A stretch of 64,000 bases of DNA, taken from contig CANTFK010000978.1 of assembly GCA_947646735.1 (NCBI GenBank), positions 1 through 64,000 on the forward strand. Reading direction: 5' to 3'. Positions 1 to 13,620 of this stretch are shown here, piece after piece. This stretch comes from Peronospora farinosa (Eukaryota; Oomycota; Peronosporomycetes; Peronosporales; Peronosporaceae). The notes beneath the pieces were generated by a model. That model did not search any database. It worked only from the letters and a program-made list of their open reading frames with translations, and had not been told where the DNA came from. Both the position numbers and the translations under genes were made by a program. Numbering within the stretch: the stretch's first letter is position 1; the number at the start of each line of letters is the position of its first letter.

Positions 1-60
1 CATTAACGGACTGCGTCATCCTCGAACGCCAGTCTCGTTTGTGCGCAGCCCGAGTCTTTG
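1..60 (+). pseudogene. Ty3/gypsy integrase scrap, inverted relative to the next copy
   Basis: These bases are the near-perfect reverse complement of about 1466-1526, which encodes the integrase stretch containing GLRHPRTPVSFVRSP on the minus strand. The same coding piece therefore occurs here on the plus strand, cut by the window edge. It belongs to a second copy of the family, lying head to head with the minus-strand element that follows. Confidence 0.6.
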
Positions 61-69
61 TGGGGGAGG

Positions 70-595
70 GCCCCTCACTTCGCTCGGTGCAAATGCCAAA
101 CAGGGCCAATATTGCCCTAGTGACACTGCTACCTTAAGATTTCCACTTGGGTTTAAAACATGAATGGGACCCACCTCGGGAATGTGATATCCATGGATGG
201 ATTCATATTCAACGAGGAAGACGCCAGTTGGGACTAGGCGTCATGGTGACGCTTCAGACAGACGTCATCAGCGAGTTTACATATATTTGAAGCTCGCACG
301 CAAGGATACGCTTCTAAAAAGACGCGTATCCGATCTTTTATGTTTGACCAATCAGTAATTAGATTTATATTTAGTTAAAACCTATTAAATATAAGTCAGT
401 CTTGAATTTATTAACTATCGCCCACTGTGCACGAGAAGCTTGATAAGATTCTGCGTGACGTAAGTGAGGCACTTCTTAGTTGTTCGTTGCGCGGACCGCT
501 CTAAGCGGCCGGCAACAGTTTGGTTCGGCGCTTTAAGCGACCGACCAACGCAACCACCACCGCACGCGGAGGTAAGACGGTCTAACCGCTTCCTC
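70..595 (+). repeat. LTR fragment of a Ty3/gypsy family
   Basis: The segment around 180-560 matches, in reverse complement, the segment at about 6290-6700: a GATGACGCC-like core, a GACGTCATC motif, a cluster around GGATACGC/GCGTATCCGATC and an AT-rich stretch with ATATAAGT. This fits one LTR family in opposite orientations. Related fragments lie near 18700-18880 and 42360-42480. Borders are approximate. Confidence 0.5.
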
Positions 596-880
596 ACGCT
601 GCTTGAAGGTGTGCCCGCGTAGTACGTGGCAGCTTCTTTTCGAAGCGCCCGTCTACATGCCCTTTTAAATAGAATTTTACGTGTTTTAAGGGTGACACAA
701 CAAGTGTACGATGTACGATGTACGATGTACAGGCCAAGGCCACCTTCATTGTACTTGGAATTTGTCGGCCATGGGTATTGAGCCAGTGACCTTCCGTTCC
801 TAAAGTTAGTGATAAAACAGTGGCGTTAACGCTCATACATATGGTTTACAACCGTGATGTGACCCTTAATATGGTTATTT

Positions 881-1101
881 AACCGTCGCGTAACCCCGTT
901 ACATATCGTGTACATAATGAATTGTTCTCCGATTTGTAATTTTCGAAAAAAACTCGGTGTACAAGCCTTTTAAAAAACAACTAGAGTGTCCATCCGTCGC
1001 CAAATATGGTACGCGCGGACCGAATAGATTGTTTTTTGCAAGAAAGGCCGAATTTTGATTTTTTGTGTACATTAAAAACGTAACGGGGTTACACGACGGT
1101 T
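881..1101. mobile_element. MITE-like inverted-repeat element (about 220 bp)
   Basis: The ends form an inverted repeat of about 23 bp (881-903 and 1079-1101) that contains GTAACCCCGTTAC and has about one mismatch. The interior is AT-rich and has no convincing gene. No clear target-site duplication is visible. The GTAACGGGG word is also found at LTR edges elsewhere in the window, so this could be an LTR-derived fold-back rather than a DNA transposon. The rest of 600-1420 holds only a short GTACGAT tandem repeat (about 697-731) and no gene. Confidence 0.4.
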
Positions 1102-1427
1102 GGAACATCATACGGAAAGTACTTCACAGTTGAAGTTTCTATATTGCATATAATGTATTCCTAATACCGATCCTATAAAAAGAGGTATTATATAGGAATG
1201 ATAATATAAGGTATTACTGGTACTTATACTTAGTAAACTAAGTGTAACCGACACTGATGATTGGATAATTCCATATTCCGATACAGACGATGGTATACTA
1301 TAATTACTACTAGGGTGTTCCCTCGTCGTTTCGCCGGATATGTGCGCAAATTCTACGCTGATAGTAAATTGGCCCACCAATCGCTTTTCCTTATAATATT
1401 GGGTCAATCGAGGCATAAAATTGTAAG

Positions 1428-2044
1428 TTAATATACATGAAGATAAAGATGTACTCGTTGTTCCGTACTAAGACTCGGGCTGCGTACAAACGAGACTGGC
1501 GTTCGAGGATGACGCAGTCCGTTAATGTAAAACGGTGTTTCACTCGTACTGTCGTGAATGCTGTTAATAATAGCAAACTCCACGAATGGCAATTGCTTGC
1601 TCCATTCTTTGGGAGTCGCTACAGTACGCAATACATCCGCCACGACCCGATTGGCACGTTCTGTTTGACTATCGATCTGGGGATGATTAGCGGTTGACAT
1701 GTGGAGTTTGCTTCCCAGCAGCTCAAACACAAGAAGCCAAAAATCTGACGTAAAACGCGGATCCCGGTCCAATACTATGGACTCGGACATCCCGTGTAAT
1801 CAGTACCATGATCCAGAAACAGGACGGCAGCTTCTTCTCCTGGGATCTTGGTGCTACATGGTGCTAAATGCACCATCTTGCTCAGGCTTTCTACAATGAC
1901 GACGAGCCCCGTCCTGCCTTTATGGTCAGGCGGTAAGCCAAAGATGAAGTCCAAACTGACCGACTTCCAACAATCCGTTGGAATCGGCAGTGGTTTCAGT
2001 GGCGCACTGCTAGAAGGTGCAGGCTTTATGCGCTGACTCATCAC
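1428..2044 (-). pseudogene. Ty3/gypsy integrase core, frameshifted
   Basis: Two overlapping minus-strand frames hold parts of one integrase catalytic core. The upstream part (1775-2044) has the SLDFIFGLPP segment with the first catalytic Asp. The downstream part (1428-1790) has the DRDPRFTS segment and the region around STANHPQIDSQTERANRV, which carries the catalytic Glu. The reading frame shifts between them, so the protein is broken. It belongs to the decayed minus-strand element at 1.4-6.8 kb. Confidence 0.8.
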
Positions 2045-2062
2045 AAGAGCGAATATAGCTGG

Positions 2063-2575
2063 CTACTCACTGATATAGGTGGGGCCACCAAAATTCTTCT
2101 GACACTCGTAAAATTTCTTTTCACGGCCCAGATGCCCACTAGATGGCGCATCATGGCACTCGTGAAGTATCATCAGCTTGAGATCTGTGTCATGAGGGAC
2201 ATAGATTCTCAAGGGACCAAAAGGTGACAGTCTGATGCCTAGTAGGCCATCACTGTAACTAAAGCGATTTAGTTTCGCTTTCAGGTGCGACGGAAGGGTA
2301 ACCTTTCGTCCACCAAAATGATCCAACAGCAGGCGACAATGATCGTCCTGACTGTAGCACTCCTTTATATCGGAGGCCATGGAGATCTTCACATGGTAGG
2401 CCTTCATGGCTGCCAATGTTGACGACTCAACTTGTGCTTTCGCACGAGACACACTTTCTTGGTGTCTTGCCTCGAAGTCTGGTATGCGCGATAACGCTTC
2501 AGCCAAGAAATCTGAATTACCCGGCTTATATTCAACTTTGAAATTATATTCAGAGAAAAAATTGGACTTCGTCAA
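2063..2575 (-). pseudogene. Ty3/gypsy RNase H end and integrase zinc-binding (H2C2) region
   Basis: The minus-strand frame begins with the end of the gypsy RNase H (VEYKPGNSDFLAEALSRIPD; typical form is GKxNxxADALSR). It ends with the integrase zinc-binding region (ECHDAPSSGHLGREKKFYEC). The frame stops before the integrase core, consistent with decay. It sits in the expected gypsy order between the RT/RNase H remnants and the integrase. Confidence 0.75.
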
Positions 2576-3610
2576 AAGAGCAAGAAGATGCGCTCACATC
2601 AGTGAAGAAATCTCTTGTAGAGGCACCGGTTTTGGTGTTGCCAGACGCGGATAATCCCTTTAGCGTCGTCTGCGATGCAAGCAATTTGCAATCGGCAGCG
2701 CGCTCATGAAAAAGAATTACAACGGCGTTGACCGTCTCATATCGTATCAGTCTCGTCTTTAACATGCCGCAGAGCAGAATTACCTTTTGCATGACAAGTA
2801 GCTACTTTCAATTAAGTATGCCCTTGTAAAGTTTCGGGTGCACCTCTTGGGCACCGAACCTTTTGTGGTTTATACGGATCACGCATCACTGCGGACCGCT
2901 ATAAATTCACCGCACCTCTCGCCTATGATGGCGAGATGGCTAATAAGTCCAATCTGTATCCTTTTTTAAAGATCAGACAATGGCTTAATCCGCTCCGCAT
3001 AATTCTTGCTGTACTTATGCAAGTAATTCGCGATCCAAAGGAATTGGCGCAGATACTTCACGTATCGTGGTACTGGCCATTCCTATACAGCCTTTACCTT
3101 TTCTGGGTCTGCTTATACACCATGTGCACCTACGATGCAGCCCAGAATAGGTATCTCGGGGACCACTATTACGCATTTTTGCAAGTTAACGTATAATTGG
3201 GCGTCACCCAAAGTCTGCAACACAGCGTCTACATGGCGCTTGTGCGATCTATTGCGCTCAGACCGCCCTCCGTCCTACTATGTACGAATACATCGTCAAA
3301 GTCATGAGGCGCGTAGGCACGGTGCTGACGCATCACGTGAGCCACCACTCGGTTGAATGTTGCTGGAGCATTTTTCAACCCTTGTGGCATCACAAGCCAC
3401 TCCCATAGCATACCGCTTGGGGTGCTTACTGCCGTTTTGGCTACATCAGTATCTCTCATGAGAACTTGATAGTAGCCATCCTTCAGATCCAACGCGGAAA
3501 GATAGTTGACTTTCCCATAGAGTTCAACCAGACATCTTTTCGCGGGATCGGCGTTTGAGCCGGAATGGTGGCCGTGTTCAGCTTATTATTAGCATGAACC
3601 ACGCGCCATC
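2576..3610 (-). pseudogene. Ty3/gypsy reverse transcriptase and RNase H remnants
   Basis: Only broken frames remain. The clearest piece (3229-3492) has MDLKDGYYQVLM, TPSGMLWEWLVMPQGLKNAPATFNRVV and DDVFVHS, the classic gypsy RT fingers and palm. The catalytic YxDD box reads FDDVF. Short RNase H-like pieces lie at about 2580-2800. Multiple frameshifts and stops make it non-functional. Confidence 0.75.
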
Positions 3611-3935
3611 CAATTGCTTCTTTACGCACGCAGAAGGTCGGGCTGCAGTGAGGCGACTTGCTCTCACGTACATGTCCGGCCTTGGCTCACTTGTCGAATA
3701 ACTCATCGATGTAATCGACTTTTTTCTTCGGCAACGTCCATTGCCCGGTCACAAAATACTTGTTGTCAGGCTCCAGGTCAATCTCGTGTCTGGTGCTCCT
3801 ATCGGCCGGTAGGCGGCTCGACACTTCTTCTGGAAACACATCACGGTGTTTCATAGAACATCATAGAACGGGCTATCCTTCAAGGCATCCCAGCCTTTAG
3901 TAGCAAACCGTTTCTTCTTTTCGGTTTTCAAGAAA

Positions 3936-4589
3936 CTATCGTCCATTGTGAACGACTAGCAACAGTCCACCACGTTCTCTTCTGGAACTGGTGCGGCTAT
4001 CATGAATCTTTCCTTCCTTTAGTTCGGACAAAAACAGATCCCACGTCATCTCCGAGAGATTTACTATCTCCTCTGCAGATGCTAAGACAAGTTGTAGCAG
4101 CTCAACTGAGGATGCCTCCGGCATCTTGTCTTCGACGACCTCGAACAACTCGTTCGTAGTTCCGTCCTCTTGGACCGACACTGATCCAAGGGTCACTCGT
4201 TTCAACGTACCCTTGATCGTCTTAATACGTCTGGTGCTCGTTCTTCGAGTCACCACGACTTTTGACCTGGAAGAAGATGTCGTTGCTATCTCAGCTAACG
4301 CACTACTTCCAACCGCACCAGGATCATGGCTCTGTGCCGGTTCTTGTGGCGCTTGATTTACTGTCATCCCACCATCAACTGCCACAGGCTCTCGGATCTG
4401 TGCAAAATCATTGGACGCATGACTACTTGTCATCGCCCCATTGACTACACCAGTCTCCTCGAGCTGGGTAGGAATTTGTGTCGTCTGACTTCCTGTAAGG
4501 ACACTCTCAACTACTCTAGGCTCAACGAGCTGGGTAGTACCTGGTGCCGATTGACATACCGTCATCACACCCTCGACTGTGTTGGACAC
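3936..4589 (-). pseudogene. Gypsy linker region between protease and RT
   Basis: This 217-codon open stretch has no catalytic motif. It contains four diverged repeats around QAPxxxAQxxEPxAVxG and a basic segment TRRTSTRRIKTIKGTLKRVTLG. The basic segment recurs at about 18890-18960 on the plus strand, in a remnant of the same family. It lies between the protease (upstream on the minus strand) and RT pieces, so it is probably a variable spacer of the polyprotein. Confidence 0.55.
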
Positions 4590-4647
4590 AACATCAATCG
4601 CATAAGCTTCTCACAGGAGCACATCCTTTCCGGTGTCCTGAGTAGAG

Positions 4648-4995
4648 CTAGCGACTGTGCGTGTACGCCAGTCTCCATGGTTGGTGTTTAGCCAACCAAG
4701 GCATGCCTAGGATGAGGTCATACGGACTCTCCATACCTAGCACTGTGAACTTCTCTTTACAAGAGAAGTCACAAAAGCTGAAGGCGAGTTCACCTTGAAC
4801 TCCCTCCGATTTAACGAGCGCGCCGCTCGATAAACTAACGGTCGCATCTTCTCGCTTGCCATCCTGGCAAAGCGACTCATAACTCGCCGGAATATTTTTC
4901 AGAGACGCGAGTTTCACAAAATTCTGTGATGCACCCGAATCAACGAGAAGGGTCAAAACTTGGTCATAGCCTCGTATTCGAGCGCTATCGACCAA
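4648..4995 (-). pseudogene. Ty3/gypsy aspartic protease
   Basis: The frame shows a retropepsin-like domain: active-site LVDSGASQNFV, then a flap region, then the terminal YDLILGMPWLAKHQP, which corresponds to the ILGMDWL motif of gypsy proteases. It belongs to the decayed minus-strand element, downstream of its gag. Confidence 0.75.
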
Positions 4996-5030
4996 AAGGG
5001 TTTAGGTCCGACCTTTCGGAACCTCAGGGA

Positions 5031-5465
5031 CTATGCTACACATTTTTTGATCACTGTGAACTTAGAGGTAGCTTCAGAGTCCGCGATAGTAAGGCATCCC
5101 GCCCCTACTGCGCTCCCGCATTTCCCGACTTGTCGGGGTCGAATCTGAACCCGTGCGACGTGCACGGCTCTTCGAACCATGGTAGACTTCTTTCTGTCAT
5201 CCTTAGCACCAGCAGCAAGTTTGGCATAGCAGCGAGCCATCATATGGCCTCGCTTGCCGCACTTGTAGCATATAACATCTGCATTGCCTAACTCCATAAG
5301 AGTGGCATCCGACCTCTCGGTCGACGGCCTGTAATAGGCTGTCGCCGAAAGGGATTGCTCCTCAACCATGGCAATTTTAATTGCCTCCTCAATCGTATTT
5401 GGAACCTTTTTAAAAAGGGCCTGACGCGATGGGCCGTGCCGTAGTCCATTTTTGAACGTAAGCAC
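5031..5465 (-). pseudogene. Ty3/gypsy Gag, nucleocapsid part
   Basis: The frame includes a CCHC zinc knuckle (CYKCGKRGHMMARC) preceded by the end of a capsid domain (FKNGLRHGPSRQALFKKVPNTIEEAI). It is separated from the upstream capsid frame at 5466 by an in-frame stop. Confidence 0.75.
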
Positions 5466-6170
5466 CTAAATACGTTCTGGTATCGGTTCCCCATTAATGG
5501 ACGCCGACAGCAAACGCATCTCCTGCAAATACTCTTGCAGAGATCGTTTCGCCTGTCGTTCTCCAAAGAAGCGCGCCATAAGCAACACTTCGTTGTTAGG
5601 TGGCTGATACATGGCACGAATATTTGACTTAAAGATCGCCCACGATGGAAACGCATTAGCATTTGCCATCAGCGCAGAGTATGCCTACTCTGACGCTATG
5701 CCACGGAAATTTGACATGGCTTACGACACCATCCTGGTGTCGTCCTCGATGAGCTGCGCCATACCGCATTGCTCCACTGCCAAAAGCCAGTGAACAATCG
5801 TATGTGGGGCAGTCCCATCAAACTTTGGAAGGTCCATCCGAATGGGCCTTGGCTGATTAGAACGGGCAGAGAGCGTCTCAACAGTTCTGTTGAGCGCCTC
5901 ATTACGTGCTTGCTCACGCAAAAGCTCATTTTGAGTCTTATTAATGCACTTAGCGGTGGCTTGGCTGTTTGTCTCAGACGCGTTTCTACTCTGCCCGAGC
6001 ACAAACGCCTCAAATTGCTCCAACTGAGCAACATGTTGCTCAGGAGGACAATGCAAGAGGTTGACCAGGGCTTGTTCACGAATTACCCTGCACCATATGC
6101 TCTGCCAACTCCCTATGGTGTTGGTAGAGGTGAGGGAATTCGCTCCAGTCCATATTAATGACCATCTCAA
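5466..6170 (-). pseudogene. Ty3/gypsy Gag, capsid part, frameshifted
   Basis: Overlapping frames carry a typical oomycete gypsy Gag. A region around RPIRMDLPKFDGTAPHTIVHW is followed in another frame by FGERQAKRSLQEYLQEMRLL. At least one frameshift near 5720 and a stop at 5466 separate the pieces. It lies just inside the putative 5' LTR at about 6285-6800, so the element reads right to left. Confidence 0.7.
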
Positions 6171-6284
6171 CCACGCGCACGCTCAGAGAGACGGGTCGTG
6201 GAAAGGATTACTAGTGCTACCAAGTGTAGACGGGCAATTTTACGAAGTTGCCTCGTGCTACTAGCACACACCTTCAGCACAAGC

Positions 6285-6800
6285 GAGTAAGCGGTTAGAC
6301 GTCTTACCTTCGCGTGCGAGGGTGGTTGGGAGGTTGGTCGACTGCTTAAGCAGTCGTACCACCAGTTGCCTCTTGCTTAAGCGATAGTGCAGCGAACTTC
6401 TTAACAACAAGTCACCGACGGTACGCAGAAGCTTTTTCAGCTTCTCGTGCGTGGTGCTTTCATTTTCGTAAATTCAAGACTGAGTTATATTTAATGGATT
6501 ATAATTAAATATAAACTTAACTAATTATGTAAAGATCGGATACGCGACTCTTTTAAAGCATATCCTGACGCATGAGCTTAAATCTAGATTTAAGCTTGCG
6601 AATGACGTCCTTCTGAGACGTCGCGATGCCTAGCTTCAACTAGCGTCATCCCTTCCCATGTGAATCCATCAATGAATATCACATTCACGAGGGTGGATCA
6701 CATTTGTGTAACGCACCCAAGTGACGGATCAAAAGTAATCATGGATACTTTTGAACCTTACACTAAGTATATTACTTAATGTTTACGTGTAACTAGATGC
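6285..6800 (-). repeat. Putative 5' LTR of the decayed minus-strand gypsy element
   Basis: It matches the left-edge LTR (about 180-590) in reverse complement, including the GGATACGC/GATCGGATACGCG cluster, AT-rich stretch, GACGTC motifs and a CAATGAATATCACATTC segment. Its orientation fits the minus-strand gag beginning at about 6170. Exact ends were not fixed. Confidence 0.5.
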
Positions 6801-6816
6801 CCTTTTACAGATAGGG

Positions 6817-7565
6817 CTCACCCTGTTATCGTCAAGGTGATCCATCGGCACTGTCGAGAATGAGGCTATGTCATAAGTTGCAAACGAAGATTAGCATTAG
6901 GAAAAGCACGCATCAAGGTGATCCTTATAACCTATAGACTGTTAAGACTAGAATGGAAGCATCAATAACCTTCTTGACGCAAACAGTCGATGCCTTGAGA
7001 TTGTACAAAAGGAAAATGATACGATTTACGTTTGGCAGGTATGAGTCAGCCATCCATTACACAAGACGTAAGCTTGCTTGGTCCGGGTCCGGATCGGATC
7101 GGTTGCTGGCATATACGGCGACAGAAGCGTTGAAAGGGCACAAAGCCGTACGCAACCATTATCTGCTGGATAGCCATCTACGGTGATGAGATTTATTACA
7201 ATATCCGTGGCGGTGCTCGTATCTCCGATCATCATGTGCTAACGTCGTAGCTCTGGAAATGACGGACATTCTCCCAATTTTGTGGTATTTGGTGCGCATT
7301 GCGGCTACTTTGAAAACGACGGCGAGGCGTTCGCTGGTGTAAACATCGCAGTTCACCCAAAATGTAATGCCAAAAGTGAACTTTTAACCTTGCCGTGTTG
7401 ACGCTAAGAGTACGTTCACGATTAGGCCAGTGGTGCTTCTGAAGCCTAGTACTGTAGTCAAAGCTGACACGACGTGACTGTGATGGGTTGGGATTCCACA
7501 GCACCTGGTAGTAAGATCTCCGACGAGCTGCACAAGCTGGATCAGAGGGTGATCACAACGAGGCC
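6817..7565 (+). repeat. Left copy of a ~750 bp inverted repeat framing a five-gene block
   Basis: The segment matches the reverse complement of about 16835-17590 almost throughout. The predicted 69-residue frame inside (7026-7235, minus) differs from its partner by about one residue. The part from about 6830 to 7080 also resembles the biotin synthase 3' end, intergenic spacer and SURF2 3' end at 13395-13620, in the same orientation. Shared words are ATCGTCAAGGTGATCCA, TTGACGCAAACA and GGCAGGTATGAGTCAG. It has no convincing ORF of its own. Confidence 0.7.
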
Positions 7566-7689
7566 GAGGGAAGTAATTATCTCAGCATGAAGTGCCACGT
7601 TTTCGAGGCTGCTCAATGTGCGCTTTGCTAAAATATGTGGTTTGGGCGTTGCTCGAGCCATTAAAGATTGTCAATCTGGCGGCTACAAG

Positions 7690-8265
7690 AACTTTTCGTT
7701 AGATCAGGACGGCAAAGGTGGCTTTTGCCTCACTAACCATTAATCGTGCTACACCGCCACTCATCCCTTCAACAAATCTTAGCAGCCGCAAGACACTTAA
7801 AGCTCCAAGTCCAAGATTACGATGACGACCACCTTCGTCAAGAAGGCCGAATCGTCTGGCAGCGTCATCTGCACGGCCAAATTCGCTGGGAATTGGTCCA
7901 GCAGATAGTATTCTGCCGAAAAAGAGACTGATGGCGACCGTGCACGCGGTGAAAGGCCCATTGGATTTGACGGAGACGTAATTATTTGCTGACATAAAGG
8001 CACTCGGACTGATCGCTAGGTGAAAGTCAATACAGATTTCTGGTTGGCAACGTCGGCCATACACGCCTGGAACACTCCTCCGAGACTTCTACCACGAACC
8101 GTATATCCATACCCATCGACTTCACTGATTTTAGATGGAAACGGGGCGAGAACCTGGATAGCTTTGATGAGCGCACCTTGAGGCTGTAAACGCTCAGTGA
8201 GCCGCGAGATAAGGTGCGACAACTCGTGATCTTGCCAAGCCGTTTTTCATTGGAACGCAAGTTGA
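7690..8265 (-). pseudogene. Possible degraded gene, unrecognised
   Basis: Two minus-strand frames, joined by a frame change near 8045, have protein-like composition. The upstream one (8016-8222) contains LISRLTERLQPQGALIKAIQVL and SEVDGYGYTVRGRSLGGVFQ. The downstream one (7699-8064) contains SANNYVSVKSNGPFTACTVAISLFFGRIL. No family was recognised, and no splice pair joins them clearly. This could be a relic gene or chance. Confidence 0.25.
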
Positions 8266-8530
8266 TCTTGTCGTTTATTTATGGAGTAACGACACCATGA
8301 TCGAGGTGAAGGAGAAGTTACTTAAAGAGTGCGAGTGCTTGGAAAGGAAGGAAGGCACGACCGAGCGCTGATAGCCACCGTGAACAACAGTAGTTTCAAC
8401 ACCAGCAACTATCGGCAACAGTACGTGCCGTCTCTGACTTAGAAGAAGGTCAGTCTATCGGCAAATCACAGGGATTCTATTGACTAAATTGCTGCTATAT
8501 GCAATAGCTTTGGTATAAACGAAAGCAACA

Positions 8531-8656
8531 CTTTTTTTAGCAGATAAAACGAAACAACAGTTTTTTAGCAGATAGAAATGAAGCCGCTTTTTTTCAGCAG
8601 ATAGAAATGCATTTACTGCATTTACAAAGCTACATTTTATTCAACAGATAGAAATG
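8531..8656 (+). repeat. Four imperfect T-run/CAGATAGAAATG repeats upstream of the SNARE gene
   Basis: The word CAGATA(G)AAATG preceded by a T-run occurs at about 8531-8549, 8562-8580, 8590-8609 and 8642-8656, spaced 20-50 bp. The last unit contains the ATG proposed as the start of the SNARE gene. It could be a promoter or 5' UTR repeat. Confidence 0.55.
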
Positions 8657-9486
8657 CACTCGCCCGGTATGGGACGTCAGACGCTGGACTCTCTGTACCC
8701 TCAGGCGCGTAAGCTGCAGTTTGAGCTGAATATGCAGATGAGCTACTTGGAATCTGGTCGCACAGGTGGCAAGACGGACGCAGAACTGCAGGCCGAAGCT
8801 CGGGGGAACTTGAACACGCTGGAGCAATTACTATGGCAATTAGACTCGCTTGTACAGAGGAGTATTCAGCCTACTGATAAGGACACGTGGATTAAAAAGC
8901 TGCAACAATTAAGAAGTGAGACTTTTGCATTGGGCAGTACATTGGAGCAACATATTTATAGCGTCAGTCGGCGAGCGATGGAGGCGAGAGAGAGAGAGAG
9001 TCTCATGAGCAGACGCAATGCTGTAAGAAGTCTAGAATACGACAACATGACGCTTAAGCTGGGATCATACTGACATGGTAATGTTTTTGTGGTTATTGTT
9101 CAAACAGGGCTTTGACAGTGGCAATGGGGCCATGTACGCTGCACAGGAGTCGGAAAGTCTACAGCGATCTTCACAGATGGTCTCAGATTTGACAAGTCTG
9201 TCACAGTCAATACTTGGAGATTTGGGAGAACAACGTAATCGAATGAAGGTGTGGTCTGTACGAGTATTCGAGTGAAAAATAGTGAGACGATGTGATTGAG
9301 AATGTTATTGTTTTATTTGGACAGAATGTACGCACAAAGCTGCTGGATATTGCGAATAGACTAGGTCTGTCTAGTTCGCTGCTGCGGGTGATCGAGCGGC
9401 GAGACACCGTAGACTTTTGGATTGTAATGGGCGGCATGGTCTTTACGCTCGTGTTTCTATACGTGTGTTACGCGTATGTGACCTAA
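8654..9486 (+). CDS. Golgi Qb-SNARE, GOSR2/Membrin/Bos1 family
   Basis: Three exons (8654-9022, 9108-9248, 9325-9486) joined at phase-0 GT-AG introns of 85 and 76 nt give 223 residues, close to the ~212 of animal GOSR2. The N-terminal half is a helical Habc-like region. The C-terminal half has the SNARE heptads (LQRSSQMVSDLTSLSQSILGDL, then KLLDIANRLGLSSSLLRVIERR, a Membrin hallmark). The last ~22 residues form the tail anchor (FWIVMGGMVFTLVFLYV). The family acts in ER-Golgi and intra-Golgi vesicle fusion. The ATG lies inside an upstream repeat unit; Met6 is an alternative start. Confidence 0.85.
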
Positions 9487-9661
9487 GGCTAGATTGGTTT
9501 TAACAGAAAAAATTGCCTTTACTGCCTAATCTGTTAACTTGTCTTAACTGATAGATTCCTATAATATCTTTTTAGACAAGTTTTTCTGCATCTAATTTTA
9601 ACCAATTGCATTTCGCCTCTGTATTTAATTCGAAAAAGGTGAGCTAAAACCAGCCTAAGGC

Positions 9662-11903
<2,242 letters not shown>

Positions 11904-12252
11904 GTGCTCATTGCGAAAGGAAGCACTCTTGACGGAAGTTGTGTTACCTCACAGCTACATTGAAACACGTACTTACGATTCAAAACACTGATTTCTCTGG
12001 TTGTTGTCTACGTTGATACTCAGCATTTGGAAGCATCAGAGATTTGCACGTGCATACACTTGCGCGTCAGCACGCAGCGACTGACGTCATCAAGAGTGTA
12101 AAAAGAACCCAAGATAAAGTCTTAGAAGTCATCCTGTTCTAGTGTTTGGATGCATCTTTGCACCATCGCACTACTTAAAGCTCGTTCTACTCCCTCCTGT
12201 ATCACAATCAAAAACACCACAACGACCCCAGTCGTCAAGTCTTGAGCTTCTT

Positions 12253-13443
12253 ATGATGTTCCGAAAACTATCTGTATCCATTATTCGCCAGGGAGGACGT
12301 CATCAATCACAAGTGGCTTCTGTGTCATTGACAGTCCCTGGTTTGTCATCTGAAGTGCGTCATGACTGGACCAAAAAAGAGGTGGAAGCTATCTTTGACC
12401 AACCATTACTGGAGCTCATCTACAAAGCTGCTACTGTACATCGCATGCATTTTGATCCGACCGAGGTGCAGCAATGTACTTTGCTTTCTATTAAGACGGG
12501 AGGCTGTACAGAAGACTGTAAGTACTGCTCCCAGTCATCTCATCATAAGACATTTGTCAAGCCTGAGCCAACGAAAAAGGTGAGTTTTGTATCGACAATT
12601 CCGGGATTTGACACGAGAAACTTATCAGAATGTGAGTTGTAGGTCCAAGAGGTGGTAGAAATGGCGCGGCGAGCTAAGGCAGCAGGTAGTACACGTTTCT
12701 GCATGGGCTCGGCATGGCGCGAGGTGGGCAAGAAGAACGCTTTTAGACACATTCTTGACATGGTGCGTCAGGTCAAGGATATGGACCTGGAAGTGTGTTG
12801 CACACTCGGTATGCTCACAGAAGAACAGGCTGTCCAACTCAAGGAGGCTGGGTTGTCAGCATACAACCACAATCTGGACACCAGTCGTGAGCACTACGCC
12901 AAGGTCATCACAACTCGCACGTACGACGACCGTCTCAAGACCATCGAGAACGTTCGCAAAGCCGGCATCTCGGTCTGCTGTGGCGGCATTTTGGGCCTCG
13001 GTGAGGAAAAGATTGACCGGATTGGTCTGCTACACACATTGGCCACCATGGATGAGCATCCCGAGTCTGTGCCCGTGAACGCCCTCGTGTCGGTGGAGGG
13101 CACGCCTCTTTTCGACGAGGATATTGCGCCCGTTACTGCGTCTGACATGGCGCGTGTGATTGCAACCGCACGTATCTTGATGCCCAAGACCATGGTGCGG
13201 CTGAGCGCGGGACGCATGTCTTTTACGGACTCGGAGCAGGGCATGATGTTCATGGCTGGTGCCAACTCGATCTTTAACGGCGACACGTTACTGACGACGG
13301 CCAATCCGGCGTTTGAAAAGGACAAGAAGTTGTTCGAGAGTTTTGGACTGAAGGGCAAGCCGGCGTACCAAGCACACAAGTCCACACCTTATATCGTCAA
13401 GGTGATCCACTCGGCACCTGTCGAGACTGAGGCTGTGGCCTAA
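12253..13443 (+). CDS. BIO2: Biotin synthase, mitochondrial
   Basis: Two exons (12253-12579, 12643-13443; 63 nt GT-AG intron, phase 0) give 375 residues. The radical SAM cluster motif CTEDCKYC is at about residues 85-92, followed by CSQSSHH. Later conserved segments are [31 protein letters not shown] and NGDTLLTT. The enzyme inserts sulfur into dethiobiotin, the last step of biotin synthesis. The chosen ATG gives a basic, Ser/Arg-rich N-terminus ([18 protein letters not shown]) that looks like a mitochondrial presequence. The last ~17 codons fall in a sequence shared with the flanking inverted repeats. It converges on SURF2 with a 136 bp gap. Confidence 0.92.
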
Positions 13444-13620
13444 GTCTGTTAAGATTAAGTTGCGGGCATCACTCAATATCCCCATTGACGCAAACAATCG
13501 ACGCTTTGTGAATGTGCAAAGGGAATTGATATTATTTACGTATGGCAGGTATGAGTCAGTCATCCTTTACGCACAAAGCTTAGTTCGACTTCTTAGCCTT
13601 CTTGGTCCGATGTCGGGTCT
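13395..13620 (+). repeat. BIO2-SURF2 junction segment related to the flanking inverted repeats
   Basis: The stretch covering the biotin synthase 3' end, the spacer and the SURF2 3' end is similar to about 6830-7080 (plus) and, inverted, to about 17320-17570. It shares ATCGTCAAGGTGATCCA, TTGACGCAAACA, GGCAGGTATGAGTCAG and a CTTGGTCCG word. The flanking copies have insertions and deletions relative to it. Either they derive from this junction, or a repeat inserted here and supplied both gene ends. Confidence 0.6.

Noticed and set aside
7026..7235. 69-codon ORF conserved in both inverted repeat copies
   Set aside because: Conservation follows from DNA-level near-identity of the copies; no known motif, and no sign of selection can be judged from two recent copies.
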